DNA of 64,000 bases from Spisula solida (taxonomy: Eukaryota; Mollusca; Bivalvia; Venerida; Mactridae). The notes below the pieces were generated by a model that saw only the letters and a program-made list of their open reading frames with translations, searched no databases and was not told the DNA's origin. Position numbers and translations under genes: made by a program. The stretch lies in assembly GCA_947247005.1 (NCBI GenBank), contig OX365948.1:2170001-2234000 (forward strand), given 5' to 3'. The stretch's first letter is position 1. Every line of letters begins with the position of its first letter. Below are positions 46,239 to 58,499 of this stretch, one piece after another.

Positions 46239-47168
46239 ACCAAGGTTAAAACATCATTATTTACACAACGTTTACTGTTACTAAAATACTTATTAGGAGG
46301 GGGCCGTGAAGCAGCACCCGCCTTACGCTTAGGAACTATTTTCCCATTTCTGATAGTGAAACTGTCCTCACTCTCATTATTTTTCAAGAACAGTTCTGCA
46401 CGGAGATGTTTGTTTTCCTCCCGTTGTTTGACGGTAAGATCTTTAGAAACAATAATCTTACTTGTTATTTCATCCAGATCTCCTATCTTACTAGCTTTCT
46501 GAAGAAAATGTCTCAACTGATGCTTGTTTTCCAGTACAATTTTCAACACTGTTGGATTATCTTCGGCTTTGTCACTTTTCAGGCGATACGCATTTTTGAT
46601 GGAGAGTTCATCCACAGTACCAGTGATTTGCTGAAAAATACTATTGCATATGTCAATATCATGTTGTTTTCTCAATGAAGGATCCTTGTCCTTGCTAACT
46701 GGAACATTGAATAAGCACAAGTTCATTTCACGTGATTAACGGTCATTCATTTCATGATATTTTGATTCTAAACGTTTCTCAATTTCGTCTGAGAGCTCGG
46801 TCATTGTTTGTTCCTTCAGACCGCTAACTTCACAGGATACTCTTTCAACTCTATTGACCTGTTCCTCAATTTTATCAAATCTTTCGTCATTAGTAGCTTT
46901 CAAACTTGACAGAGTGTTATTCATTTGATTGAGAGTAGGTAATGATTTCTCATCTAGTCTACAGACCCACTTGAAACCTTCCATATTTCCATCCGAACCT
47001 TTCAAGTGCATAAAATTGTACATTTCTTCAAACATACCCAGCTCTCACAAGTGTCACATTGAAGACTTTTAGTTTCGTAGGGAAATTGGTTAGAACAATA
47101 CGGACATTCCCATGTCGGTTTTTTACTTTTACCTCTCCCACCGGAATTTGACGAGTTTCGTCTCATTT
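46235..47168 (-). pseudogene. LINE ORF1 with PHD-like zinc finger
   Basis: It starts at MRRNSSNSGGRGKSKKP (47168). A CPYC...CDTCESWVC cluster (about 47115-47040) resembles a PHD finger; the frame shifts near 47030. A coiled-coil-like segment (46900-46740) comes next, and after a stop the second half (46726-46235) begins NLCLFNVPVSKDKD, the nucleic-acid-binding fold of CR1-type ORF1 proteins. Role inferred from family: RNA chaperone of the LINE particle. Confidence 0.75.
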
Positions 47169-47345
47169 TTCCAAATTATCAATTATTCAGTCCGGTTTCA
47201 CTCAAATAAACATATGCCAAGTGAAACTATTTAATACCAATGCATAAATATGTTTCAAATCAATCCAGAAAACTTCAAAAGTTACAATTCTGCAGAAAAT
47301 CCAATATGGCGGCAGCCATGCTCTTTACGGCGGGAAAACGCTCTT

Positions 47346-48832
47346 GTAGATAAAATTGTCATTTACTCGATAAAAACGTAAAAGTAGATAAAAATACTCA
47401 GCCAATAATGTTCGTTTTCTTACTGCCGATCTTGTCTTGAATGTCAAAATAGGCATATGTGACTATATAGGCATGTTGGGTATCTAAATAATTGTTAAAA
47501 GGTGCATATTAATTTATATGTAATACGTGTATTGAATGCGTATATCAAAAGTGGCTTCAAAATAATACTACGCGCCTATTTATCAGATTCTACAGTACCG
47601 TCTTGTAATCTTGTAATCACGTCCCTCACAGCGTGAGACAGTCTATAGAAAGCGGCTAGCTAGTACAGCGACACCATATGATTGCATAACAGTACTTTGC
47701 ATACCGTATACGATTCATTGATAAAACCATCACTTGACCGTAGTCTGAAGTTTCTAAAAATAGCTTTACAGCCGGGACATTTGATGAACACGTCATTTTC
47801 GTATTATGAAACAAGTTCGGTATAGGCCGGTGTAGTGATTATTTTGCAAAAATATTGATTTAACGAACAGTTTCACAATAATGTTTGATCTTAGAATAAA
47901 CAAATGTTGCTGATTGGCTTAAATCAGTTAAAACATTTGGAGAAACATATGTAGCAGTATTGGGAATGTTGACAGTTTCTGGAACTACTTGAATGCGGAT
48001 TCACATAGCAGCCTAAAGGCGGTTAATTTTTTATTAAGAAATGGGCAATGGTAGTAATGAGAGGCTTAAACGCCTCCCAAAAACTATGCGCAGTGTGGAG
48101 TGCGGAGTGCTTCATAAAAAACGTAGCGTTCGCCAAAACTTTAACATGTATGTACACTATACAACCGGCCTGTTGCACTAGGCGCGGACAACTGGCAGTG
48201 GTCTAACTGCCGACTTGAAAGAGTCCAGACTCTGGGCTGTCACCACTGATGTAGGTAGAGAATTCTAGATTGTTATTGTCGGTTGGAAAAATGAATGTTG
48301 GTACGCATTACATAGACACTGAGGTGGTATAACATTTTGCGAGTTATGTCCTCTAGTTGATTGGATTATTGGATTACTGCTGACGAACCCCTAGAACAAT
48401 TTCTTCTCAAATATCCCAGTTTATCTCTGCCTCGATCGAGAGGCGCTGACTCACTCAGAGTACTCTTACAAAAAATACAACCGAACAGCTATGAACTGGT
48501 TAACCGGGAAGGGAATATCATGCTCCAGATACTTCTTGATTGTAAGCACATCAGCCTAGCGGGGATCATCCAACAGAGACAAGATTCAAGTTGAGCGAGC
48601 CACACAAGCTTTCTGTTACCATATGCATAGAACAAGTGTGCAATTTGCTCACACCAAGTTCACTCAGTTAAAAACCCATTAAGACAGATCACTAACGCGT
48701 TGAGATAATTAATAAATAAATATAACGTGTAAAAACTCACGGACATACGTCTATGACGACAAACTTTAAATGAAAAGCTATATACCTTTAAAATAAAATG
48801 TTGTAAGAAGCATGAGAAGGCATGTGCATGTA
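47346..48832. other. Unassigned stretch
   Basis: AT-rich DNA with one open frame of 77 codons (48361-48594, +) that I do not recognise. No splice or promoter context. A G/C-richer patch at 48175-48250 may be a repeat fragment. Confidence 0.35.
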
Positions 48833-49818
48833 CAGAGTGTCCAAAAAGAAAGTATACAGTTTTGGTGTCTATTTATCAAATCCCTACAATCTGCTATCGC
48901 AACGAAAATTTTAAGATTATAAACCAGATAATTTTAGAAAAATGTCAATCATTTAAAATTACCTTATTTTGTCCGTGACGTCATTTTTGTAGTAATAACG
49001 ACGTTTTCACGATGCATGTCGCCTTCTGACATTTCCCTTCTTGCACTCGTTCTTTGAAACTATCAATTACATTTGCACATGTGTCTTACCTGATCTTCTA
49101 ACCTTCTCTTTTGATGTTCCTCAGCAACATAGATGTTCTCGTTGGCTTTAGATTGTACACTAGCGATTCAGATAGCACAATAGAAAGAAATAAACTCAGC
49201 CCGTTACTTGACTCTGTTAAACCAGCTCATCCCTTAACACCGCAGGTGATTTATTGTTTTGAATGATGCATGCAAGATGTGCCAGGGCCACACTTTGTAC
49301 ATAAGGGGTTGGATAAATTCCTTGAAACAGTTGGATCCAAAGTAATTTCCCGGAAATACCACTGTGGTGTGACATCGCCCGTCCAAAGCCCGGATCTAAA
49401 TCATTGCGACTTCTTCTTGTGGGGCTATGTGAAATCGCTAGTATACAACACAAAGCCAACAGACACGTCTATGCTCACGGGAAACATCAAAAGAGAAGGT
49501 AAGACACTCAGTTTAGACACATGTCCAAATGTTATCAATACATGTACATGTAGTTTAAAAGAAGTGCAAGAAGAGAACGTAAGAAGGGTGGACATCTTAA
49601 AAACGTCATAGATTACTGAATAGACGTCATGGGCAAAATAAGGTAATTTCAGTAAATTCACATGTTTCTAAAATATATTCAAGTTATCATCTTAAAACTG
49701 GTGCCAGAAAAAACTTACATCTTTTGTCTACACTTGTGCAAATTTTCTTTACGATAGCAGAATGAAGAGATTTGATAAATATACACTGAAACTGTATACT
49801 TTCTTTTTGGACACCTTG
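48833..49818 (+). mobile_element. Mariner-family transposon, decayed
   Basis: Inverted ends of about 28 bp containing GTGTCCAAAAAGAAAGTATA, with TA flanks (48831-48832 and 49819-49820). Length 986 bp. The interior keeps part of a transposase frame (49270-49611). Confidence 0.9.
49270..49611 (+). pseudogene. Mariner transposase, C-terminal remnant
   Basis: The motif SPDLNHCDFFLWGYVKSLVY at about 49385-49445 matches the block holding the last catalytic acidic residue of mariner-type transposases (family pattern SPDLxPxDFFLWG). Upstream catalytic parts are lost or out of frame. Confidence 0.8.
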
Positions 49819-49820
49819 TA

Positions 49821-50640
49821 TTGTTTACGAATATATTGGACCACAGTTTATTTATGAGGAAAAGTTACACTTGGGAGAAGTTACATTAAGACAAGAAAAA
49901 GAAAATAAGCCAAATAATTACGGATAATCCATATAAACTTGATAGTTTGTTAGGCAATATATAGTTTTGAACAAAGTTCTGCAACGTTGTTGGCACTTAA
50001 AGAGCGTTCAAAGTTAAACGACAAATGTTATAAACAGTGACACCAGTAAAAATTAACAGACCAAGGCCAACCTCCAAAGCTAGAAAGGAAATCACATCAA
50101 AAATCTCAAAACCGGTAACCTGCATCCTAGAGACCGCGGGTATATTGGAATGCATGAAGCGATTTGGCTACACCTATGGAGGAGCACGTGGCCACGTATC
50201 AATGTCCGATTGGCTAATGTGTCAGTCTGGCTTACAAATTCAAATTTAAAGAAGCATTTTGTAAGAATGTCACTTGATCAATTTGGCTTTTATGAATGAA
50301 CGATGATATCGTCTGCATGGACTGTTACGTAATCATATAGTGTGGTACAACATGTACTTACGAAGATAGCGTTAGCTTTCTCTAGAGGTGGCTCGCTTAT
50401 TCGGAAATCTGCTTCATTGCAATAAGAGTATTATACATTCAATAATGTGCGTGACGATAGGTACCCGGAACGCTGTAAAGAATTCTTGAATCTCACGATG
50501 AAAGTTGGTGACGCTGTGATCAGATTATCATCAGTGGCGAAAACCTTGGTGCAATGTTTAGTTTAAAGAGTTCTGTACATGTTTCATACTTATATGATAA
50601 CTGAAAATTAATAAAGTACTGTATATATAAATGGTCGAAC
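49821..50640. other. Unassigned stretch
   Basis: No gene or complete repeat is recognised. The 70-codon frame at 50037-50249 matches nothing I know. Confidence 0.35.
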
Positions 50641-50644
50641 AAAC

Positions 50645-50995
50645 TCGAACAGTTAAGGCTGTCTACTTTAATCTACCGTAGAACGCGGGGTGATATGATC
50701 GAATGCTTCAAGATCCTTACTGAATAGTACAACTACAATGCAGAAGATATGTTCACTAAGATTACGAACGATAATATCAGGGGGTACAATTACCAGGGGA
50801 CACGAACTCAAACTGTATAAAAATAGGGCACGTTTGAACCTACGTAAGTTCTCATTTACACATAGCTGTGTCAATAATATCTCGAATAGCTTACCATCTA
50901 GTGTCATTTACTAAGAAACTGTAAGATCGTTTGAAAGAAAACTTGATAAGTTCTGGCGCTCTCAAGATCTAAAGTACAATCAAGATGCTAATATA
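50645..50995 (+). pseudogene. 5'-truncated LINE ORF2 C-terminus
   Basis: Across several + strand frames the translation gives RRTRGDMIECFKILTE, RGHELKLYKNRARLNLRKFS and SFERKLDKFW. These are successive C-terminal blocks of CR1/L2-type LINE proteins (RRxRGDMIExYKI ... FKxxLDKFW). Several stops and shifts. Confidence 0.75.
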
Positions 50996-51000
50996 ATGTA

Positions 51001-51950
51001 AAATATGTGAAATTGTATATACACTGTACATGTAGAATGATAGACATATATGCCTTTTTCTTGAATAAACTATTTAATGACCGGACCGGCCTGAAATATT
51101 ACGATAACACAGATCTGGTGTCTACTACCAAAATCTACTATGTAACTATGTGTGTTTGATTAAAAGAAAACAGCCTTTTTCTTCTACTCCCTTCTTCTTT
51201 TTCTTCAAATTTATTTGCAGGGCCCATTCTGGGACATTGTCGCAAATTTCAAGCAGGTGTCTGACAAGGACAGCCTTAAATCAATAGATAGACAGAGGGG
51301 TGATACAAGGAATTTGTTTGCGTTACGCTAGGTCTTTTCGAACAGATCCATTGGTTCTTTAACACCCCTTAAAGACACACCATAAGTGCTGCACTGTTAC
51401 AGTCAAGTGAACATGGTCATTTGGTTTTGTCATTGTCATGACATTTGTATGATAAAAGGAATTCGGGTGATTCAACATGTCTACGCTCCACACGTGAATG
51501 CATTTCAAGCCTACTGACCAAAGATTTGCTGACATTTATATAATACTAAGTGTACAGGTAGTTTTCAATTTACGCTTCAAATGCGGTTTACTGTTTATTT
51601 CGGCGGTTCGTTGAAGATATTTAATTACTCCTACAGTATATAGCCTTCAGCGGTGCTTGTTGACGGCGCGAAAACGCGCCCGTCATATGGTATGAATCGA
51701 AAAATGTCTCCATGTAATCAAGTAGAGATATTGATGTCTATCCGAATGCTTTCCGGCATGAAAACGGCGAACGTGTGCATTTCTATAATTTTAACTGTCT
51801 AAAGGTCATAACGTATTATATATGCGCATATTTTAGGTTACAAACTGCTCCCTGTGTTATGTGATTAGACAAATAAGCGAATGAATAAATTGATACGATA
51901 TTGTACCAGTCGAATAAATAGCTGATGTCCATCAGAGCACCCACGTTAAA
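51001..51950. other. Unassigned stretch with a SINE fragment
   Basis: 51293-51370 shares CATTGGTTCTTTAACACCCC and nearby words with the body of the SINE at 6215. The rest shows nothing I can name. Confidence 0.4.
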
Positions 51951-51967
51951 TGATAAACCTTCGTGAT

Positions 51968-53510
51968 CAGAGTAATTTGCTTTTCAGCTCTACCGGTGAT
52001 CATGTAGAGCGTTTTCCAATTAGCAACCCGAGTAAAAAATTTGGGCATGCGCAGTCGGATAACTCGGTAGTGATATCAAGAACGTATCGAGTATGTATCG
52101 AGTCGAGTTCAAAATGGCGACCAAAGGTCTAGCAATTATGATGTTAGAAAAAATGCTAAACAACGACGAGGAGGGTGACATTATGACTGAAAACAACTGT
52201 ATTATGATAACTGGCTGATATGTGCAACGAAACAAAAATGTTCCCTAAAAATGTTTAGGTTAGAGATTATACGCATGCGCCTCACGCTTTCCGCCATTTT
52301 GACTCTAGAGAACCCGCGAAGGACTGGGGGTTACATGGGTCGAGTAGGTTAGAGATTATACGCATGCGCACTGCGTTTACCCGACCCATTGCTTTTACAA
52401 CTCGTGTTACTCGTGTAACCCGAGTTCGTAATTGGAAAACGCTCGTATACTTCTACTAGAGTAAATGGTGTGCCGAAAAGCATATTTTATTAATCAGTAT
52501 CAACATTTTAAAGTATACATGTATGTCTGTCTAAGAGTTCCAGTCCTGAAAAAGTAGATCAGTAATTTGCTTTCCGGCTCTAGCGGTGATCAATTAAACA
52601 TTATTAATTGTACCGGAAAGCAAATTAGTTTTAAAGATTGTTCATATAATCACTACGTCACTGAATGTGTAATGAAGTGTAACTTTAACTGTTTTCATTC
52701 CTAGGTCATAACATGTTATACACGCATATTTGCTTTCCAGCTCTAGCGGTGATCAATTAAACTGCTGTGTTATATGATTAACACGTATGATACATATAAA
52801 TAAGCGAATGAATAAATTGATACATATTGTACCAGTAGAATAAATAGCTGATGTCCGTCCGAGTAATTTGCTTTTCGGCTGGTGTGCCAATTTGTGTAAA
52901 GGTGTAATTACTACGCCACTACATGCGTCTCAACTTAATATACATTGTAGTATATAATTATATGTAATAGTTTATATTTGCAGGTATGGATGCCTGGCAT
53001 GTAATGAAAAGTTACACATACTAAAGGATAATATTTAGTCAGACAGAAAAGGTAGCACTCTACTTAACCAGCCGAGCACAAGTCGAATACCAAGAAAAAT
53101 TAGATCAGTAATTTGCTTTCAGGTGATCAATTAAACAAGCAAGTTTTTTGTATCCAACATATTAGTATTAAAGTGTACATGTATGCCTGTCTAAATGTAT
53201 CAGTCGAATATCATAAAATATTATATCAGAAATTTGCTTCGATGATCAATTAAACGTTAATTTTTGTACCGGGAAGCAAGTTGGTTTAAAGAACTTTCAT
53301 GTAATTACTACGTCACTGTATGTGTATCAACATAATATAGTATATATGCAATAATTTATATTTGCAGGTATGGGTGCATGGCATGTAATAAAAAGTTACA
53401 CATACTAAGTGCACCAGTCGAATATCATGAATAATAATATCAGTAATTTGCTTTCAGGCTTTACCGGTGATCAATTAAACATTATATTTTGTACCGGAAA
53501 GTAAATTGGT
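51968..53510. repeat. Cluster of GTAATTTGCTTTC repeats
   Basis: The phrase AGTAATTTGCTTTC, usually followed by GGCTCTA(C/G)CGGTGATCA and ATTAAAC, recurs at about 51971, 52561, 52725, 52862, 53107, 53230 and 53445. In several copies it is followed by its complement (ACCGGAAAGCAAATT at 52612, 53265 and 53490), making small fold-backs. GGCATGTAATGAAAAGTTACACATACTAA also occurs twice, given here in part. Confidence 0.7.
52007..52444. mobile_element. Inverted-repeat element inside the repeat cluster
   Basis: The ends are inverted copies beginning GAGCGTTTTCCAATTA, with GTA on both sides as a possible 3-bp target duplication (PIF/Harbinger-like, uncertain). Inside, GAGATTATACGCATGCGC occurs twice. 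Confidence 0.7.
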
Positions 53511-53519
53511 ATTCATCAG

Positions 53520-55785
53520 TTTTAATATGTATGAACGTGTACACTTATTTTTTTTTATTCTGACAAAAATTGTGGTTGCTACGGATACAGAAATAGTTAA
53601 ATTACTCCCCTTTAACATGATATTTGTATAAACCAAAAATTATCAATGCTATGTTGACAGTTTATAGTATATGCATAGAGATCAATGTTAGGATGACTCC
53701 TATTAATTAATGTTTCACTTTGACAGGAATTGTGGTTGCCATGGCAACAGAAGCACTGAAAATAATAAAAAGGTCATGGCTTCACAGTGACTTGTTTTCC
53801 TTAAATTGAAATTCTTTAGACACAGTTACCATAATCTTAAACACATTAAGCAAATTCACCACATTTACCCTTGCATATTGATAAAGCAAATTTTTCAAGC
53901 AAGAATAAAAGAACAACGTTATGGTCATAATACTGATACACTCTTTTCAACTGTTCAATTATTATACTTCAAATTCACAACTGGCTTTTATAAACTAAGA
54001 AGCCCTAAAAGTGAAATCTTGTTAGCACTATACATGCTTCGTTATAAACACTGATCAGTCTTGACATATACATATTACCGTTGAAAAAACCATGTGCGCC
54101 GTCTTTGATGCTATGCATCAAAATTAGTCTTGTTCTCTTCTGATTATGATTTAGCACATATTCACTATCACAGGGTATTGACGCATATTATTTTATGCGT
54201 GTGCGACCGCCTTATATTGGGCAACTTTTTTTATTGACGTTTATTGATCTAATGGTCAAACGGCCTAATATACATGAAATATAACACCTTTTAAAGGTTA
54301 AAACTCATCAGTTAAACGCACTGTATCATGAAGTCATGTTTATTTCTTGTACACGTTGATAGGAAATGATAAACAGTACTTGTTTGCAACAAATTATTTA
54401 CTGTAACATATGTTTCTCTTCCTAATCGGGGTATTTTACGTTACCCAAGTTCGTTTGGTTACAAGGCATATTTGTATTTTCTCATTACTAATCTGTTTTA
54501 CTATTTAAATGCATCAGTTTGTGTTTTATATATACCTCTTTAGAATATATTGGTACATGATTCACGCATTCTCAAAATTTGGGCCAATCTGGATGGTACA
54601 GGAATGAAAAATCTGACCTTTAAGTTCATTAAAAACACCCACCTGACATGAAAATCAAACATCTTTAGCAACATTTTTCATACATGCCCACACCAATAAA
54701 CACATACATTTTTCTATGTTGTTGTTTGAAACAAGCATGTGTTTTCACCAGTGTATTTTACGTTATGACTGCATATATGATATAACTAACCTAAAGAACA
54801 CAACATTGATGTTCAGTAATGATTTGGTTATTTTTAATACTCAAATACAACTTATTTACACATACCAACTATATGAAAACAATAAACTTCCAGTATATTT
54901 ATGCAAGCGGTATGTAAAAATTTACATTATTGCATGCAATTTTGTTTTCACTCTTTTTTACACTCATTTAGTTCCTTATATATTTTGATTAGTAGTACAA
55001 ATTCATAAAAGTCTCAGTGGTATATTAAAAAACATAAGTCATAACCTATGGCACTACTTAATAATTTGGGACAGTATCTAAACAAAAACTGGCTACGCAC
55101 ATATATACAGGTGCGTGTTTTTGTACTGATGTTATCGTCAAGTAAAATTCAAGAGAAACTCATCAACCAATACTAGAATGGAACGCTGCGTGTTTTGTTG
55201 AAGTGACGTGTCTGGCCTCATATTATCGAACTATTTGCATGACTGTACGAGAAAAAATCAAATACGCGACGCTATAGATTCTAGGGATTAGTTTACGCGT
55301 TGAACAAAATGTTGTCACGTAAACTACTACTATAAAAAAAAGAACATTAAACACGAACATAGAACATACGAAATATAATCTGATAGGTTTTGAAACACAA
55401 AAACATGATTTCCCGTTAATACATACCAAAACAACAGCTTAACACGCTAAACATGCTTTAGAGCTTTGCCGTGTATCATGTATTGACTGTCACGTAAAAT
55501 ACCAGTTTTGAAACCTGTTCTAAACAACAATAAACACACACCAAACCTTCAATCCGGAAGCAAATAACATATTTATATCACATACTATTTCTAAAATACC
55601 GCCCATAACTGTACATTTAATGTTTGTCTTTGGTTTACTGATTCTATGAGAGCCCTGTTCAGTCATCAGAAAGTTTAAAGAATCGCATCCATTTCGCACT
55701 AGACACGGGCTGATCAAATTTGCATTGTATATAACTTTCGGTTTTATTCAATGACATTTAAATGAAAGAAGATATCATTTCATTA
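53520..55785. other. AT-rich stretch, nothing recognised
   Basis: Short frames only. A phrase TTGTGGTTGC(T/C)A(C/T)GG occurs at 53568 and 53730, probably a diverged duplication. No exon is supported. Confidence 0.4.
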
Positions 55786-55856
55786 TTACTTGAGCCAATA
55801 GGACAATAAATAATTGCCAATATGCCAATAATATATTGCTCTATTGGCTCAAACAA
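55786..55856. repeat. Hairpin
   Basis: TTGAGCCAATAG at the left pairs with CTATTGGCTCAA at the right, with GCCAATAT words in the loop. Origin unknown. Confidence 0.75.
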
Positions 55857-55923
55857 CTGTGGAATTATTTTGTATTTTACGTGACGGGATTATACACACA
55901 TTTATTATCATTATATGCATCAA

Positions 55924-56259
55924 TAGGAAATAGATCGCTGTTTTGCGTGATATACCGGTGAATAGATAACGGTTTAGAGTTCATATGCGTAGGAATTATT
56001 CACGAAGGACGTAGGCCTGAGTGATTAATAACTATGCATATGAACGACAAACCGTTATCTATTCACCGGGTTATCACGCAAAACAGCGATCTATTTGCAT
56101 TCTAACACGTGTTATTGTACAAATTTAAACGGACTATTTTGTTTGCGAAGTTGGTGAGTTATTAGTCATGTTGCTATAGACAACTTCCGCTGTTCAAAGA
56201 ATTGTAACGTACGCCCCTGGATTTTTAAGCTTTACTATTATCTTTATTTGTCGCCAAAC
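55924..56259 (+). repeat. Long palindrome plus tail, first copy
   Basis: A near-perfect inverted repeat runs from about 55929 to 56094. Arms start ATAGATCGCTGTTTTGCGTG and include GGTGAATAGATAACGG. About 165 bp of non-palindromic tail follows (GTTTGCGAAGTTGGTGAG ... CGCCCCTGGATTTTTAAGC). A second copy is at 63662. Confidence 0.9.
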
Positions 56260-56530
56260 TGATGCTTATTTAACGCCAACATCCAATTACTTATTTCACG
56301 TTTACGCATATGAATTGATACAAGCAATAACATGTTGCTAGAATATAAATATAATCGAATAAATAAGCAGAAACGCTACGAAAAGAAAATTACGCACAAC
56401 GTCGCGCTCTACGGCGACGTCACAATTCACGTCATACAATAAAAAAGTCGTAAATTTCATTGATAAAAATCGCGAATTATACGCGGGAGATAGATTAAAC
56501 AGCCGAAATTCTACCGTGATATACCATTTA

Positions 56531-58496
56531 TTATGCTGCGTTTACAGTCAGCCACGATGCCCACGATGTCCGCGATTTGACAATATCGTGGAGCTCCACG
56601 ATTAATTGCATCAAATTTCATTTTACTACGCTGTCCTACGCTTTGTTACGTTGTGTTACTACTGGTTGCGCTTTCTTACGATACTGACACGATTCATGTC
56701 AAGATCTGCCACGAATTACATCACGTTCTTTTACGTTCTCTTACGACAGCCACGATATGCTATCACGTTTTATTACGTCTTATTACGTTCTGTTAAGATC
56801 TCTTACGCTCTTCAAGTTATGCTGAGCTCTTATACGATTAATGTCCACGACTTGACAAGATGGCCACGTTTTGAGTACGATTGAATGTATAAATACCCAT
56901 TATCTAGATGTTCCAAAAAGGACCAAGCTATGCATTCAAGAGATGAAGATGTCGATTTCGCAATAGTGTTCATGCATAGCTAATTTTCAACAGTGGCAAC
57001 AAGGTATGGACTACAGGAGAAGTAAAGGAGAAGAAGAAATAGATGGCTTAGAAGTTGAAGTTAGAACCTATTGTTAAGACCATGGTTGTGTGTAAATAGA
57101 AATAACATACTGGTTCAATATTTCCAACAAATAATTCATTGGTGATGTTAGCTCCTTCGTCAAATAATATGATGATACGTATATTTGATGATATTCTGAA
57201 AAGAGTATTACCAAACATAGAGAAAATATACCAAATGAGAGCCCCTATCACGTAGATTGAAGCTGAAACTCATCCTCAAATATCCTATCACTTAAGATAA
57301 AACTTATACTATACTATGGCTTCATATACAGTAGTTTCTTCTTTGTTGTTCAAGGTGATCGTAAGGCAGTTGATAAAACGCATGAAGGTGATATTTTCTC
57401 TTATCGTGTCGTCTTTGAAGCATGAAAACTGACTGCAGACAAATTCAATAAGCGATGTAATGTATCACATGCTAAAGGAGTTTTTCAATGGATAACATAA
57501 TTTCTTCCCAAAAGCCGGCACACAGGTACCTCGAGGGATTGTCCATGTCCCACTACGGTACTGGTAAATGCTTGAACTTGGTGACATTTGTCATATGTCA
57601 GATGAACAAACTGTATCCATTATGTTTGCATGGTGCAACTGCAAATATTCTTGGTCCGGGTGTTCATGTTTGTTGTCCATTCTGTGCTATTCATAGATAG
57701 AAAGGTTGACTTTCAGGGACTCTTTGATATCATCTGCTTGATTCATTGAAGGGGGTTTCTATCCTCAGTCACCTGACTTTTTCCGAGTGGTAGTCTGATA
57801 TGGCAGTTCCTCTTGTGGAGATCGTCTTTTCATTGGCTGCGTGAACCTACGGTAATTGGTGTTGGTAGGAAGATTAGACAATCTGATCATACCTAGCAGA
57901 TTATTTCCTTCGTTTTTTGGCTGGTATTTTTAGGCTGTCGAAAACGCGACGAATCGTCAAAGCGCGGCTCCACAACGCTTGAAATGCATCGGAACTTACC
58001 AAGACTTAGGAGAGCGCCACAAAATGTGGGAGCAAATCTGAATGATCGTTCAAGAACGAACCGCATCGTGATTAAAGTACTGATACTATCCTATATATCT
58101 TGACGAAAAGTCGAATAAAGTGATAGAGCGTTTAGGAATCGTAATGCAATTTAGCGCGTCGTGTTTCAAGTCCAACAAGATCCCTTACGATGGAGCATCA
58201 CGATCTGACACGCTGCGTAAAGGTCTGATAAGCTTTAATGCGCTCCACTACGCTTAGCACGTTCCACCACGTTCCGTCACGCTCTCTCAAGATCAAAGTT
58301 GAATCGGGACAATCGTGGTCAAATTTTTGACCGTCAAAAATTTTGACACGATGGTCACGATGCTCGCGATTCCACCAAGTTCCCCCACGATCATCACGAT
58401 TCGATTCCACGGTCTCCGACGATCCCCCACGCTCACCACGATACTTTCCAATCGTGGTCATCGTGGCCATCGTGGCTGACTGTAAACGCAGCATAA
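56531..58496. mobile_element. Large inverted-repeat element rich in CACGAT motifs
   Basis: Ends TTATGCTGCGTTTACAGTCA and its complement. Both subterminal regions (56560-56880 and 58150-58480) are packed with CACGAT, TTACGCT and TCGTGG words. The interior has a 70-codon frame at 57488-57700 that I do not recognise. About 1.97 kb, non-autonomous as seen. Superfamily unknown. Confidence 0.75.
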
Positions 58497-58499
58497 GAT

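Larger units (their letters stand above)
44244..47345 (-). mobile_element. CR1/L2/Jockey-type LINE, split and decayed
   Basis: Minus-strand non-LTR retrotransposon: 5' region with a CCAATATGGCGGC motif (47301-47313), ORF1, then ORF2 with endonuclease and reverse transcriptase. The reverse transcriptase stops at 44253 before its YADD region. The 3' end lies beyond the LTR element at 39400-39586. Many stops and frameshifts. Confidence 0.88.

Noticed and set aside
47290..47330. Minus-strand ATGGCTGCCGCC start considered as the PPP1R8 first exon (MAAA...)
   Set aside because: It lies at the 5' end of the LINE, its frame does not continue with the expected residues, and the GGCGGC motif fits a LINE promoter better.
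56606..56884. 92-codon frame with repeated LRF/LLR-type residues
   Set aside because: It lies in the motif-dense end of the 56531 element; the apparent protein repeats are the TTACG/CACG words translated.
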